Source: Rhodophyticola sp. CCM32
Lineage (GTDB): Bacteria > Pseudomonadota > Alphaproteobacteria > Rhodobacterales > Rhodobacteraceae
NCBI RefSeq assembly: GCF_004751985.1
Contig: NZ_CP038492.1
Location: forward strand, 1,612,001 to 1,676,000
Length of the DNA stretch: 64,000 nucleotides
Direction: 5' to 3'
The position numbers and the translations under genes were made by a program. This document shows positions 1 to 9,567 of the stretch, piece by piece. The notes under the pieces are model-generated. The model made no database searches. It was given only the letters and a program-made list of their open reading frames with translations, and had not been told where the DNA came from. Position 1 is the first letter of the stretch, and the number at the start of each line of letters is the position of its first letter.

Positions 1-852
1 GCAAACGAGATTGCCGGTGAAATCGGCAAGCTTTCGGAGATCCAATCCCGGATCAGCGAATTGGTCGACAACGCCGAAGAGCAGATAGAATCCCTGGTCT
101 CGAAATCGTGGTCGAAGCTGGAAACCAAGTTGGTCGAGCAGGTTCAGACGTTCCTGGGAAAGCAAGACAGTCTCGTCGATGATCGAGTGCTTCGTACAAG
201 CCTCTCCAGCGACAAGCCAAGGCCACTGGAAATCGATCTGGGTCCGCTTCAGCGCATTATCGAAACAGATGTGACCAGGGCCTTCGAAAAATCACGGGCC
301 ACGACGGATGTCACGTTGAACAATTGTCTGCACGCCTGCCGGAACCTCATCAGTGATACATTCGACGAATCCGTTGCGGACATTGATCTCAGCGGCATCC
401 CATTCGATGATTTCGCATCTACCGTACTGCTCGTAAAGAAGAAAATCACTTTGGAAGTCGTCATGGATCGCGGCTGGAAGTTCTGGGCCAGAGATGCAAC
501 ACCGAACTGGCCCAAAACAATCGCCGCACTTCGGACCATTGCCACTGAAGAAATGCACCAGCCAATTCAAAAGGTTCTGCTGGCCTTCAACGATGCCCAG
601 GTTGAGCGTGCCAGCGCCGGCATGTCGCGCATTCGGGTTATGCTGAGAATGGTAGATGCGGCGATCAGCGACGAGACCCACCGCCTCAAGCGGGATCGGA
701 CCGCCTTGGCAAAGCTTGCCGGAGACCCAGAAGAACAGAGGGCAATGGCGCATAGGTTGCAAAGCAAGATCAACATTCTCGACCGACGCATGGTAAACTT
801 GTCCGCTCTTGAAGCCGGGTTACAGAAGCCAGACCTTTCGAGCGCCGCGTAA
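1..852 (+). CDS. C-terminal part of a dynamin-like protein (5' end outside window)
   Basis: The reading frame is open from base 1, so the gene starts upstream and only its last ~283 residues are seen. This part is helical and charged (long heptad-like stretches such as EEQIESLVSKSWSKLETKL) with a hydrophobic patch around VLLVKKKITLEVVMDRGW, then a second helical bundle. This is what the stalk and C-terminal region of bacterial dynamin-like or large GTPases looks like; no P-loop is in the visible part. It is followed after 23 bp by a GTPase gene, which supports the family call. The assignment is an inference from composition and context and needs the upstream sequence. Confidence 0.55.
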   Translation, partial: ANEIAGEIGKLSEIQSRISELVDNAEEQIESLVSKSWSKLETKLVEQVQTFLGKQDSLVDDRVLRTSLSSDKPRPLEIDLGPLQRIIETDVTRAFEKSRATTDVTLNNCLHACRNLISDTFDESVADIDLSGIPFDDFASTVLLVKKKITLEVVMDRGWKFWARDATPNWPKTIAALRTIATEEMHQPIQKVLLAFNDAQVERASAGMSRIRVMLRMVDAAISDETHRLKRDRTALAKLAGDPEEQRAMAHRLQSKINILDRRMVNLSALEAGLQKPDLSSAA

Positions 853-875
853 GGGCAGAATGGGAAGACCGAGAC

Positions 876-2000
876 ATGTTAGACTGCCATGAACAGAATA
901 CTCATTCGCAACAAGGGTCGCGCGTTCTTCGTGTCGCTGTGTGCGGCGAAGTTCGGTCCGGTAAATCGGCTTTGCTCAATGCGCTTTTCAGCACAAACCT
1001 GTTGAACGACAATATGGGGCAGGTTCAACGGCCGACGATCTACGCCGAGTGGGGCGAAGAAACTATGGTGGAATATTACGATGCCATGGGCAACAGCGTT
1101 GATGTGAAAGCAGCAAAGAGCCGCGCGCAATCCTGCATCGCCGAAAGTGCCAAGGCTATGTTCGTTTGCCCTGCGATTTCCAGGTTCGAGTTTGTTGAGG
1201 TTCCGCTCTCGAACGCCGAGGACTTGTCGGAAGAGCACAAGGCTCTTGTCCAGTCGTCCGATATCTTCATATGGGTAACGATCGCGTCGCAGGCATGGCG
1301 CCTAACAGAGAAATCAATCTTTGATGCGCTCAGTGCCTCCCGACCAAAGGACTGCATTCTCGTTGTTTCCCGAGCCGATAAATTGCGTCGGAGAGACGAC
1401 CTTCTCAAAATCCGAGACCGAATGGAGCGCGAAACGAGACGCTCTTTCCAGCGTATTCTATTCATGTCGAACTCCCGCCAGAACGTAGAAGCCAAAGGCC
1501 CAAAAAACGATGCGTGGACGGATTCGGGCGCAGATGCTCTAGCAATGGAACTCAATGAAATCGCAGACCGCATTGCTCTCATACGTTCCGAAAACGAAGC
1601 TGCTGTATTGCCCAATACTATTCCTCGCGATTCATTCGAACTCACAAAGCACATGCCCACAGAAGCGACCCCCGTTCAAATTGGGTCGGATGGGATAATT
1701 TTCGGCTCCTGCGATACCGCTAACGGTGCTTCTTGCATTTCCATATTGGGAGACGACGCAGAGTGCCGAAGGCTTGGAGAGGTCAGTCGAATTCTTGCTG
1801 CCAGCTGGCTCCAGAATTGGTCGATAGAGGAAAAGTCCGAGACACTCAACGTTGAGATGGTCCTAAAAACCGCGACTCACAGCATCCACATTCAGCTCAG
1901 ATCTGACGGGCAGATTCTATTCATGTGTGCTATTCTGTCAGGGCTCAACCATGGGATGGCGTACAAGAGATTCTCTGAATTGTGCTCGTCCGTTGTATAA
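876..2000 (+). CDS. Small GTPase with C-terminal roadblock/LC7-like domain
   Basis: 374 residues. The N-terminus carries a clear P-loop, GEVRSGKSALLNAL, around residue 25, with RPTIY as a likely switch I threonine region. The G3 region is degenerate (VEVPLSN where DxPG is expected) and G4 is a SRAD variant of NKxD near residue 165. The last ~110 residues (from GIIFGSCDTANGA) match the strand-helix layout of roadblock/LC7 domains, which regulate or bind small GTPases. GTPase and partner domain therefore appear fused in one chain. It lies 23 bp after the dynamin-like gene, so the two probably work together on membranes. The roadblock call rests on pattern recognition only. Confidence 0.65.
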   Translation: MLDCHEQNTHSQQGSRVLRVAVCGEVRSGKSALLNALFSTNLLNDNMGQVQRPTIYAEWGEETMVEYYDAMGNSVDVKAAKSRAQSCIAESAKAMFVCPAISRFEFVEVPLSNAEDLSEEHKALVQSSDIFIWVTIASQAWRLTEKSIFDALSASRPKDCILVVSRADKLRRRDDLLKIRDRMERETRRSFQRILFMSNSRQNVEAKGPKNDAWTDSGADALAMELNEIADRIALIRSENEAAVLPNTIPRDSFELTKHMPTEATPVQIGSDGIIFGSCDTANGASCISILGDDAECRRLGEVSRILAASWLQNWSIEEKSETLNVEMVLKTATHSIHIQLRSDGQILFMCAILSGLNHGMAYKRFSELCSSVV

Positions 2001-2118
2001 GATGTTGGCGTCAATAGTTCGCTCCTCGCATGCTCCTGGTAGTAAGAAAATTGTTGAAACCCCAGGGCCATCTAAGCGATGCCGAAATCCGAAACGCTAT
2101 TCATCTGTGAGGTATCTA

Positions 2119-2415
2119 ATGGTAGCAACAAAGCCACGAAATTCAAATGATGAGTGGGGGCCTTGGGTCTTGCATGACGGCAACGGATGCCTCTTGCGCA
2201 GCGGAACTATTGTACAAGTCGTTTGTGAGGACGGCTTCGGCTATAAGATGACCAGGATCGCGACTGTGACGGGAGGTGACTATTCTTCCTGGGATTGGAG
2301 CTTCTACCCAGAACTCAAGAAAATCGTTAGATATCGAGAAAAACGCCCAAAGGGAATTAAGATTCTGATGGAAACTATCGAACAATCAAGCAACAAAGTG
2401 ACAGAGAACGTGTGA
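2119..2415 (+). CDS. Small phage-type protein of unknown function
   Basis: 98 residues starting at ATG 2119; the frame is open further upstream, overlapping the end of the GTPase gene, but no better start is evident. The N-terminal half, WGPWVLHDGNGC followed by a GTIVQVVCEDG turn, resembles short proteins common in alphaproteobacterial prophages that carry a W-x2-W-x-xHxG-G pattern. AT-richer than the core genes. No catalytic motif is visible. It sits between the GTPase gene and transposon debris, so it belongs to the mobile part of the island. Confidence 0.4.
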   Translation: MVATKPRNSNDEWGPWVLHDGNGCLLRSGTIVQVVCEDGFGYKMTRIATVTGGDYSSWDWSFYPELKKIVRYREKRPKGIKILMETIEQSSNKVTENV

Positions 2416-2505
2416 TACTAGAGCGTGTTGCAGTCATCCTGATTCAGGATTCCCAGATTGCTCATGATGTGATTCCTTGTGTGTGAGGCAGATATGGGGT
2501 CACAG

Positions 2506-2823
2506 ATGGGCAAGCCACATCCGATAGAGTTACGCGAACGTGTTGTTGCGTTTGTGGATGAAGGACACGGTCACCGTGAAGCGGCACGACACTTTCGTGT
2601 GTCACCCCGGTTTGTGAACGACTTGATCAAACTGCGGCGCGAAACCGGGTCGCTGGCACCACGTCCGCAAGGCAACGGTGGCGGTCACGGCAAACTGGCG
2701 AGCGTAGCTGACTGGATCGAAGCCCGCGTGGCCGGGAAAGGAGAGATCACGCTCGATGAACTGGTCTCGGAGTTGGCCGAGACGCATGGTATCGACGTGC
2801 ATCGCGGCCACATCAGGCCTTGA
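2506..2823 (+). pseudogene. IS630-family transposase, N-terminal helix-turn-helix part
   Basis: From ATG 2506 the product begins MGKPHPIELRERVVAF and contains a homeodomain-like helix-turn-helix (HREAARHFRVSPRFVNDLI), the usual DNA-binding half of IS630 transposases. It stops at 2823 soon after a HRGHI motif. About 25-30 codons that normally link this half to the catalytic half cannot be found in any frame of 2824-2895. The element is therefore internally degraded, not simply frameshifted. Confidence 0.85.
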
Positions 2824-2895
2824 ACATGAGGCCACCCGTGCCAGAAACTCTAATCAGAAATGACCCAAAGATTGGGGGCTAGACAATAGCCCTTC

Positions 2896-3330
2896 ATGGC
2901 CAACTATCTGGACAGGCTGGCTTTCATCGACGAGACTTCGGTCAAGACCAACATGGCCAAGACAACCGGATGGGCTCCTTATGGCCAGCGCTTGGTCGAT
3001 CACGCACCCTTCGGCCATTGGCGCACCCAGACCTTCATTGGTGCACTGCGCCATGATCGGTTGGACGCCCCATGGGTCATCGACGGGGCCATGAACAGCG
3101 AGATGTTCACCCTCTACACCGAAACCCAACTGGTGCCGACCCTGCGCGAGGGTGACGTTGTCATTCTTGATAACCTCTCCAGCCACAAGGCACCTGCCGC
3201 CGCTGAAGCTCTGCACAGCATCGGCGCATGGTTCCTGTTCCTGCCGCCATACAGCCCAGACCTCAACCCCATAGAGATGGCGTTCTCAAAGCTGAAATCC
3301 CTGATCCGGAAAGCCACCGCGCGAACATAG
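2896..3330 (+). pseudogene. IS630-family transposase, DDE catalytic part (truncated)
   Basis: Contains the DDE core: IDETS (first Asp), [11 protein letters not shown] (second Asp) and [13 protein letters not shown] (Glu). The family continues for about 30-40 residues after KATART, but here a TAG occurs at 3328-3330 exactly where sequence of an IS3-type element begins in another frame. The 3' end and right inverted repeat of the IS630 are therefore lost. Without these and the N-terminal linker it is unlikely to be active. Confidence 0.85.
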
Positions 3331-3500
3331 AACGTTACAACCGCACTGTTCGTGGCGAGTGGCTCGGACAATACATCTTTGAAACGATTGAGGAGGCACA
3401 AGATAAGGCGACTGAATGGCTCTGGACTTACAACAACGAGCGACCCAACATGGGTATCGGCGGCATAACACCCGCCATGAAATTGAAAACAGCCGCGTGA
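3324..3500 (+). pseudogene. IS3-family transposase OrfB, C-terminal fragment
   Basis: This frame reads [13 protein letters not shown], then WLWTYNNERPNMGIGGITP, the last ~58 residues of IS3-family OrfB integrases, including the region around the third acidic residue. Nothing upstream of ERYNRTV is present because the frame runs into the IS630 gene. The right end of the element follows the stop codon, with GTGGGGTCCA-type terminal sequence on the minus strand near 3511-3530. Confidence 0.85.
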
Positions 3501-3527
3501 ATTCTACGGCTGGACCCCACTAAAAAT

Positions 3528-3843
3528 GGGGGATTACCCAAGGTCATCGCGGCCTATGAAAAGCGGATCGACCAGTTGGAGCGGGGCAAGCTCATTCTCA
3601 ATGAAAAGTTTGAACATCAGGGGCCATCACAGGGCACCTTCGAGCAAATGTTCGAACACGCCCTCACATTCCTCTCAAACCCCTGGAAACTATGGGAAAG
3701 TGGCAATCTGGCCCTGCAAAGAACCGTCCTTAAACTGGCCTTTGCAGAGCGGATTACCTACGGCCGGAAAACAGGGTTTCGAACACCAAAAACCACTATA
3801 CCTTTCAAGGTGTTAGGGGGGATTTGCAGTACGGAAAACAAAA
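3528..3843 (+). pseudogene. Serine recombinase, C-terminal remnant
   Basis: In the frame through 3540 the sequence reads GLPKVIAAYEKRIDQLE, then NPWKLWESGNLALQR, then [19 protein letters not shown], ending around IPFKVLG. This is the coiled-coil and C-terminal tail typical of large serine recombinases in Rhodobacterales. The catalytic N-terminal domain is missing, apparently removed by the IS3 insertion at its left edge. No stop codon occurs before the tRNA, so the native C-terminus is probably altered too. Confidence 0.75.
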
Positions 3844-3933
3844 TGGCGGAGCGACAGGGATTCGAACCCTGGAGACGGTCTCCCGCCTACACACTTTCCA
3901 GGCGTGCGCCTTCGACCACTCGGCCACCGCTCC
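3844..3933 (-). tRNA. tRNA-Ser(GGA)
   Basis: On the minus strand the sequence begins GGAGCGGTGGCCGAG and ends GGTTCGAATCCCTGTCGCTC plus discriminator G and an encoded CCA. The acceptor stem pairs 7/7 (one G-U). The anticodon loop CTGGAAA gives anticodon GGA. A long variable arm is present, as expected for serine. It sits at the right edge of the mobile island. Confidence 0.95.
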
Positions 3934-4105
3934 AATGCCGTCGGGGGATAGCGCAGGGCGCCCGGGGCGTGCAAGGGAAATCGGGGGGCTGGTCGTCAAT
4001 TCCGTGCGGGGGCCAGATCGGCGGGTGCGGCACTTTCAATACCTCTCGCCTCTGGTCCAACAACGAAAACCGATCTCTTTGGTATCAGGCAGATCCCGAA
4101 AGGCC

Positions 4106-4825
4106 TTAACCGTCCAGCACCAAGGTCACCCGGCGGTTCTGGCGGCCTTTGTTTTCGATCTTGCCGATGGTGACTTTGCCGATCTCACCGGTATTGACCA
4201 CATGGGTGCCGCCGCAGGGTTGCAGGTCAACCTGCCCGTCGCCCTGCCCGATCCGGATCAGGCGGATCTTGCCCGCGCCTTTCGGCGGCTGGACCGACAT
4301 GGTCTTGACCAGCCCGGGATTGGCCTCCAACTCCGCCTCACTGATCCAGTCCTCGCGCACATCAAGCCGCCGCTCGATCAGGGCGTTCAGCCTGCCTTGC
4401 AAAACAAGCTTGTCCTCCGGCGCATCGGGCATGTTGAAATCCAGCCGCCCCTTATCGGCCCCGACCGCGCCACCGGTCACCGGCAGCGGGATCACCACAG
4501 ACAGAAGATGCAGGGCCGTATGGCTGCGCATATGGCCAAAGCGCCGGTCCCAGTCTATCCGCTGTTCCACCGACGCCCCGACCGGCGGCAGCGCGGCAGG
4601 CTCTGCCGGAAGCAGGATGATCTGCCCGCCCTCCCCCTTGACGGCCGTGGCGACGGGTATGCGCCCCCCGGCCCAATCCAGCATGCCGCTATCCCCGGGC
4701 TGGCCGCCGCCACGGGCATAAAACAGCGAAGTGTCAAGGATGATCCCGCCCTCATCGGTCAGGCCGGTCACCACGCCCGGCGCGGTTTTCCGGTAGGCAT
4801 CCAGCAGAAACAATGTCTCGGTCAT
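4106..4825 (-). CDS. alaX: Alanyl-tRNA editing protein AlaX
   Basis: 239 residues, homologous to the editing domain of alanyl-tRNA synthetase. It hydrolyses mischarged Ser- or Gly-tRNA(Ala) in trans. Zinc ligands are visible: [11 protein letters not shown] (HxxxH, near residue 105) and CGGTHV (near residue 205). An N-terminal GGGQPGDSG segment is also typical. The start ATG overlaps the stop of the upstream mscS gene by 4 nt, so the two are translationally coupled. Confidence 0.93.
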   Translation of the reverse strand: MTETLFLLDAYRKTAPGVVTGLTDEGGIILDTSLFYARGGGQPGDSGMLDWAGGRIPVATAVKGEGGQIILLPAEPAALPPVGASVEQRIDWDRRFGHMRSHTALHLLSVVIPLPVTGGAVGADKGRLDFNMPDAPEDKLVLQGRLNALIERRLDVREDWISEAELEANPGLVKTMSVQPPKGAGKIRLIRIGQGDGQVDLQPCGGTHVVNTGEIGKVTIGKIENKGRQNRRVTLVLDG

Positions 4826-7239
4826 GGGGCGGCATCTCCATCGGGCGTGTCGGCATCAGGCATGTTCAGATCATCATGACCGGCATCGCGGGGGGCCGGA
4901 TGCGGTTTTTGCGGCGCCGCCGTCTCAGGCATGTTCTGCAAGGCTTCCGGGTTTCTGAACCAGACATCCCGCTGCGCGAAGGGAATTTCGATCTCCTCCT
5001 CGGCAAAACGCGCGGCAATCCCGTGGTTCAGGTCGCTTTTCACACTGAGAACGAAATTCACATCCCGCAGCAGCGCCCGGATTTCGAAATCCAGGCTGTC
5101 TGCGCCAAATCCCTGAAAGATGATGTTGGGCGGCGGGTTCAGCAGAACCATCGGATGTGCCTCTGCCACCTCCCGCAGGATCGCCTCGACCCGTCTGGTA
5201 TCGGTGCCATAGGCCACGCCCACGGGCACAATCGCGCGGCCCGTGTTGTTGTGATGGGTCATGTTGGTGACCACACCCGAGATCAGATCCGCATTGGGCA
5301 CAATCACATCGGACCGGTCGAAGGTTTCGATCCGGGTGGAGCGCACCGAGATTTCGCGCACATAACCCATCATCCCGTTGACCTCGATCCAGTCCCCCTC
5401 CTTGATCGGACGCTCAATCAGCAGAATGATGCCGGAGACGAAATTCGACACGATGGTCTGCAACCCGAACCCGATGCCGACAGACAAGGCGCCGGCAACA
5501 ATCGCCAGAGAGCTGAGGTCGATCCCGGCGGCGGTAATCGCAAGGATTGCGGCGAGGAATATCCCCAGATAACCGGTGCCCGACAGGATCGCCGTGCGCC
5601 CGCCTGCATCCAGTCTGGTCTTTGGCAGAACCGAGGATTTCAGCGTCGCCTGCAACAACCGGGTGACGGTATAGCCCGCGCCGAAGACCAGAGCGAAAAC
5701 CAGAAAATTGCCGGGGTTGATCATGACGCCGCCGACCGAGACACCCTCGATCACCTGGCGCCACATATCCAGCATCTGCGCCGGGCGCATGCCCCATGTC
5801 ATCGCGAAAAGCGGCAGCGACAGGATCGCCAGCAGGAAGCCGATCAGCGTTGGCGCCAATGCGTCCTCAAGCCCCTCCTTGCGCCGTGTCAGCGCACCAT
5901 AAAGATTGCCCACCAGCCGTTGCAGGATGCGCACCAGCGCCAGCAGGGCCAGGCTGATGGTGAAGGGCATCAGAAAGCTGACACCGGCAGTGTGATAGCC
6001 GATCCCGGCCAGGACAGGCCCGGCAATGCCCAGCCCCATCGCGGCCCAGCCCAGCACGCGCATGATCCGGCCATAGACCTTGAGTTCCTGGCCATCGGTG
6101 GTTTCCTGCCTGACATGGCTGGTCAGCAACCGCCCAAGCCGAACCAGCAAAAGCCCCAGCATCACCACCACGGGGAAAAACAGCGTCAGCTGCGCGGCAT
6201 CCTCAAACCCGCCATTGGTGGCAATATCGTCTATGACCGTGCCGGCCCCGATCGTCACGCCCATGGCAATGGCCGTCCAGCGCCCCTGACGTCGTTCGCC
6301 CGGGGTCAGGCTCAGCGGTCTGACGGCAGTTTCGCGCACCGGGAAAACCTGACGGCCCAGCCAGACCGAGACCATCAGAATGATCGCAATCGGTGTGATC
6401 AGGCCGACCAGAACCTGCCCACGCAGGCCGACAAACCCGGTGATCTCAAGCGCATTTTGAATGGCCGCCAGACCGATAATCGGGACAAAGCATTGCAGAA
6501 GCGACAAGAAAAACAGGCTTAATCGCGCCGCTGGTGAGGCTTCTTCGCGCGCGATGGCAGGTTGCATCACCCGCCCGACCCACCGCCAGCCCCGGCCCAG
6601 AAGAACCAGTGCCAGCAACAGATATACGACAATCAGCGGCGCGTTTCCCTTCAACTCGGCCTGCCGCAGCCGCGACGCAACCAGCGTGTCGATCTCAAGC
6701 CCGGTCTCGACCAGCCAATGCGCCAGCGCATCATACGCACCGGGCCAGTTGGCCGGGTTCAGCGGCGATGGCCCCAGCGACAGCAGCTCCCCGGTCAGAC
6801 GCTCCGAGATCAGGGCGTCAATCTCTCCGATCAGGCCCTGCACGCGCTGAAGCTCGGCTTCTGCGCGGCGCACGGGGGCCTCTTGCTCGGCCAGACGGCC
6901 ATTCAGGTCCGACCGTTGCGCGGCGATATCGGAGGCTTCGGTTTCACCCTCTGCGGGCGGCGCCCCAAGCGCGTCGATCTGCGCGCGCAGGCTGTCGATC
7001 CGCGAGGCGTTGATCTGTTGTGCCTGCTGGAACCGGCCGCGCCAATCCACCAGCCGTGCACGCAGGATTTCCAGCGCCTCATCGGTGGCACGTTGCCCGT
7101 CGATGACATATTCGGCCTGATCGGCCACATCGGCCCACCGGTCATAATCCGGCACATCCTGCGCCAGAAGCGTGGCCGGAAAGGCCAGGGCCACCATCAG
7201 CAGCCAAACTGTCAGACCATGCCGAAGCATTGCAATCAT
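4822..7239 (-). CDS. Large mechanosensitive channel, DUF3772-MscS type
   Basis: 805 residues. It has a signal peptide, then a long periplasmic coiled-coil/DUF3772 region (to ~190), about ten membrane helices, and a C-terminal MscS core. The core shows the pore-lining Gly/Ala helix [20 protein letters not shown] and the beta domain with [12 protein letters not shown]. It should relieve hypo-osmotic stress by opening under membrane tension. The acidic/His-rich tail after ~770 is variable. It overlaps cysK upstream (ATGA) and alaX downstream, forming a three-gene unit. Confidence 0.92.
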   Translation of the reverse strand: MIAMLRHGLTVWLLMVALAFPATLLAQDVPDYDRWADVADQAEYVIDGQRATDEALEILRARLVDWRGRFQQAQQINASRIDSLRAQIDALGAPPAEGETEASDIAAQRSDLNGRLAEQEAPVRRAEAELQRVQGLIGEIDALISERLTGELLSLGPSPLNPANWPGAYDALAHWLVETGLEIDTLVASRLRQAELKGNAPLIVVYLLLALVLLGRGWRWVGRVMQPAIAREEASPAARLSLFFLSLLQCFVPIIGLAAIQNALEITGFVGLRGQVLVGLITPIAIILMVSVWLGRQVFPVRETAVRPLSLTPGERRQGRWTAIAMGVTIGAGTVIDDIATNGGFEDAAQLTLFFPVVVMLGLLLVRLGRLLTSHVRQETTDGQELKVYGRIMRVLGWAAMGLGIAGPVLAGIGYHTAGVSFLMPFTISLALLALVRILQRLVGNLYGALTRRKEGLEDALAPTLIGFLLAILSLPLFAMTWGMRPAQMLDMWRQVIEGVSVGGVMINPGNFLVFALVFGAGYTVTRLLQATLKSSVLPKTRLDAGGRTAILSGTGYLGIFLAAILAITAAGIDLSSLAIVAGALSVGIGFGLQTIVSNFVSGIILLIERPIKEGDWIEVNGMMGYVREISVRSTRIETFDRSDVIVPNADLISGVVTNMTHHNNTGRAIVPVGVAYGTDTRRVEAILREVAEAHPMVLLNPPPNIIFQGFGADSLDFEIRALLRDVNFVLSVKSDLNHGIAARFAEEEIEIPFAQRDVWFRNPEALQNMPETAAPQKPHPAPRDAGHDDLNMPDADTPDGDAAP

Positions 7240-8264
7240 TCAAAAACGCCCGGCAAATCCATATCGGGACTGTCCAGCCACGAGGGGACAGGCAAGCCCT
7301 TTTCGCGCAGGAAATCCGGGTTGAACAGTTTGGACTGATACCGTGTGCCATAGTCACAGAGGATCGTCACAATTGTATGGCCCGGTCCCATCGCGCGGGC
7401 CATACGGGCCGCGCCCGCCACATTGATGCCCGACGACCCGCCAAGGCAGAGCCCCTCATCGGCCAGCAGGTCAAACACCATCGGCAAAGCCTCCGCATCG
7501 GAGATTTTGAAGCAATGGTCCGGGGTGAAGCCCACAAGATTTGCGGTCTCCCGCCCCTGCCCGATCCCCTCGGTGATCGAGCCACCTTCGGATTTGAACA
7601 CACCCGTGGTGTAGAAACTGTGAATCGCCGACCCGTCCGGGTCCGCCAGACCTATGGCCACGCCTTTGGGTTGCAGCGCCATGCCGATACCGGCCAGCGT
7701 GCCGCCGGTGCCAACCGCACAGATGAACCCGTCCACCTTGCCGTCGGTCTGCGCCCAGATCTCCGGCCCGGTCATTTCGATATGGGCCTGCCGGTTGGCC
7801 ACATTGTCGAACTGATTGGCCCAGATCGCGCCATTGGGTTCGGTTTTGGCCAGCTCCGCGGCCAGCCGTTCAGAATACCGCACGTAATTATTGGGGTTCT
7901 TGTAAGGCGCCGCCGGCACCTGAACCAGTGTCGCACCCGCCAGGCGCAGCATATCTTTCTTTTCCTGGCTCTGCGTCTCGGGGATGACGATCACGGTTCT
8001 GAACCCCATGGACGCCCCCACCAGCGCCAGACCGATGCCGGTATTGCCCGCCGTGCCCTCGACAATCGTGCCGCCCGGTTTCAGATCACCGCGCGCGATG
8101 GCGTCGCGGATGATGAACAGGGCCGCCCGGTCCTTGACCGACTGGCCGGGGTTCATGAATTCCGCCTTGCCCAGCACCTCGCAGCCGGTGGCCACGCTGA
8201 TCGCATTCAGCCGGATCAGGGGGGTGTTTCCAATCGCCTGGGCCAGATCATTATGGACATTCAT
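7236..8264 (-). CDS. cysK: Cysteine synthase A (O-acetylserine sulfhydrylase)
   Basis: 342 residues. A fold-type II PLP enzyme making cysteine from O-acetylserine and sulfide. Visible motifs: NPGQSVKDRAA with the PLP lysine, EGTAGNTGIGLA phosphate region, AVGTGGTLAGIG, and the C-terminal GGSSGINVAGA. The start at 8264 (MNVHNDLAQ) has a GGAG 9 nt upstream; the frame is open to 8297 but lacks a ribosome site there. First gene of the cysK-mscS-alaX unit. Confidence 0.93.
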   Translation of the reverse strand: MNVHNDLAQAIGNTPLIRLNAISVATGCEVLGKAEFMNPGQSVKDRAALFIIRDAIARGDLKPGGTIVEGTAGNTGIGLALVGASMGFRTVIVIPETQSQEKKDMLRLAGATLVQVPAAPYKNPNNYVRYSERLAAELAKTEPNGAIWANQFDNVANRQAHIEMTGPEIWAQTDGKVDGFICAVGTGGTLAGIGMALQPKGVAIGLADPDGSAIHSFYTTGVFKSEGGSITEGIGQGRETANLVGFTPDHCFKISDAEALPMVFDLLADEGLCLGGSSGINVAGAARMARAMGPGHTIVTILCDYGTRYQSKLFNPDFLREKGLPVPSWLDSPDMDLPGVFE

Positions 8265-8324
8265 ATCTGCGTGCTCCCTGCCAATCGAACCGTTCACAAG
8301 GGATAGGCGTGCCGGGCGCCAAAC

Positions 8325-9455
8325 TCAAGCGGTCAAAGACCCGTCACGCAGGGCATCGCGATGGGCCGCCAGCCACTGTATCGAGATGATCAAAGGGGCG
8401 ACGGCAAGCTCGCCCGTGCGCAACATCTCCATCGCTTCTGCAAATCCGACCAGATGTGAGCGGATATCTTCCCCCTCCGCATCAAGCCCCCCGACTTCCG
8501 GCAGATCATCATGCAGATCCGCCAGCCCGATATACGAGATCAAAAGCTGCGCCATGCCGCCGGGTGAGGGGTAATACTGTCCGACCAGATGCAGCGCGCC
8601 GATCTCAACCCCCGCCTCTTCCAGCGCTTCACGGCGGACCGAGGTTTCGGGGGCCTCGCCCGCATCAATGATCCCCGCCACCGGTTCCAGCAACCAGGGG
8701 AAGCGATCGCCCTGTGCATAGGCGCCAAGACGCAGCTGTTCGATCAGAAGAACCCGGTCGCGCAGGGGATCATAGGGCAGCAGGGTCACCGCATCAGCGG
8801 CCCGAAATACCGCGCGGTCAACCGGCGCCGACAGCGTGCCGTCAAACCGGCGATGACGGGCGGTATATTCCTCGATCATGAAGAACTTCCGATAGGGGGT
8901 GGCCAGATGCGCCAGCTCGATATCATCGCGGGTGAAATCGGCGCTGATGCTGCGGGCACGCTCCCAGTCTGCCGCGCGCAATCTGGATTGCGCCCGCGAC
9001 CGGATCATCCCGAACCGTGTTGCGATACTGGCAGCGTCTTCCGTCCCGTAAAGCGCCATGATTTCGGCGGCGGCCTCCAGTGTAAGGGCCCCCCAGTCCC
9101 GCAGCCAATCCTCCAGCGACCAGGGCGCGCCCGCAGGCCAGAGCGGGGTCTCGGGCATATAGACATGGGCGGCAACAGGCCCCGCGCCGGTCTCCACCTC
9201 CACCGTCTTGACCCCATAGGCAAAGGCGCCCTCGTAATGATCCAGCCGCGCGCGGTCTTCTTCGGTGACATCGCGCAGCAACAGACCCTCGGCCCCGGCC
9301 CCCGCAACGGGGTCGATCATCGGAAAGCTTTGCCCCTCGGCCCAGCTGACCTTATGCCCATCCAGCCGCGCCGCCAGCAGATCGGGCACACGGCCCAGAA
9401 CCAGCCCAAGCAAGGGCCGATAGCATAATGTGCCGTAGAAAAACAAACTGTCCAT
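8325..9455 (-). CDS. Fusion of AIG2-like gamma-glutamylcyclotransferase and Nudix hydrolase
   Basis: 376 residues with two domains. Residues 1-~150 form an AIG2/GGCT-like domain (FFYGTLCY at the N-terminus, typical of that family). Residues ~180-370 are a Nudix hydrolase of the ADP-ribose pyrophosphatase type. The Nudix box is intact: G, 5 residues, E, 7 residues, then REALEEAGV. The Nudix half resembles NudF-like enzymes that split ADP-ribose. What the AIG2 half acts on is unknown. Confidence 0.88.
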   Translation of the reverse strand: MDSLFFYGTLCYRPLLGLVLGRVPDLLAARLDGHKVSWAEGQSFPMIDPVAGAGAEGLLLRDVTEEDRARLDHYEGAFAYGVKTVEVETGAGPVAAHVYMPETPLWPAGAPWSLEDWLRDWGALTLEAAAEIMALYGTEDAASIATRFGMIRSRAQSRLRAADWERARSISADFTRDDIELAHLATPYRKFFMIEEYTARHRRFDGTLSAPVDRAVFRAADAVTLLPYDPLRDRVLLIEQLRLGAYAQGDRFPWLLEPVAGIIDAGEAPETSVRREALEEAGVEIGALHLVGQYYPSPGGMAQLLISYIGLADLHDDLPEVGGLDAEGEDIRSHLVGFAEAMEMLRTGELAVAPLIISIQWLAAHRDALRDGSLTA

Positions 9456-9470
9456 TGATCTCTGCCCTAT

Positions 9471-9567
9471 AGCGTTTCGACTTTACATTGAAGCCGTAGA
9501 ACGGCTTTCGCGTTTGAGCCAAAGGCGAAAGGCAGCGAAAGGCGGTTCAACAGTAAGTCGAAACGCT
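9471..9567. repeat. 97-bp element with 13-bp terminal inverted repeats
   Basis: AGCGTTTCGACTT at 9471-9483 is perfectly inverted at 9555-9567. Inside lies a smaller hairpin (AAGCCG...CGGCTT) and purine-rich sequence. It fills the intergenic space and its right arm abuts the trgA stop codon. It has the form of a miniature transposable element or a folded 3' UTR. Confidence 0.7.

Noticed and set aside
4813..6522. 569-codon frame antisense to the mscS gene
   Set aside because: Low-complexity Gln/Arg/His/Asp composition, no family features, and opposite to a well-supported channel gene.
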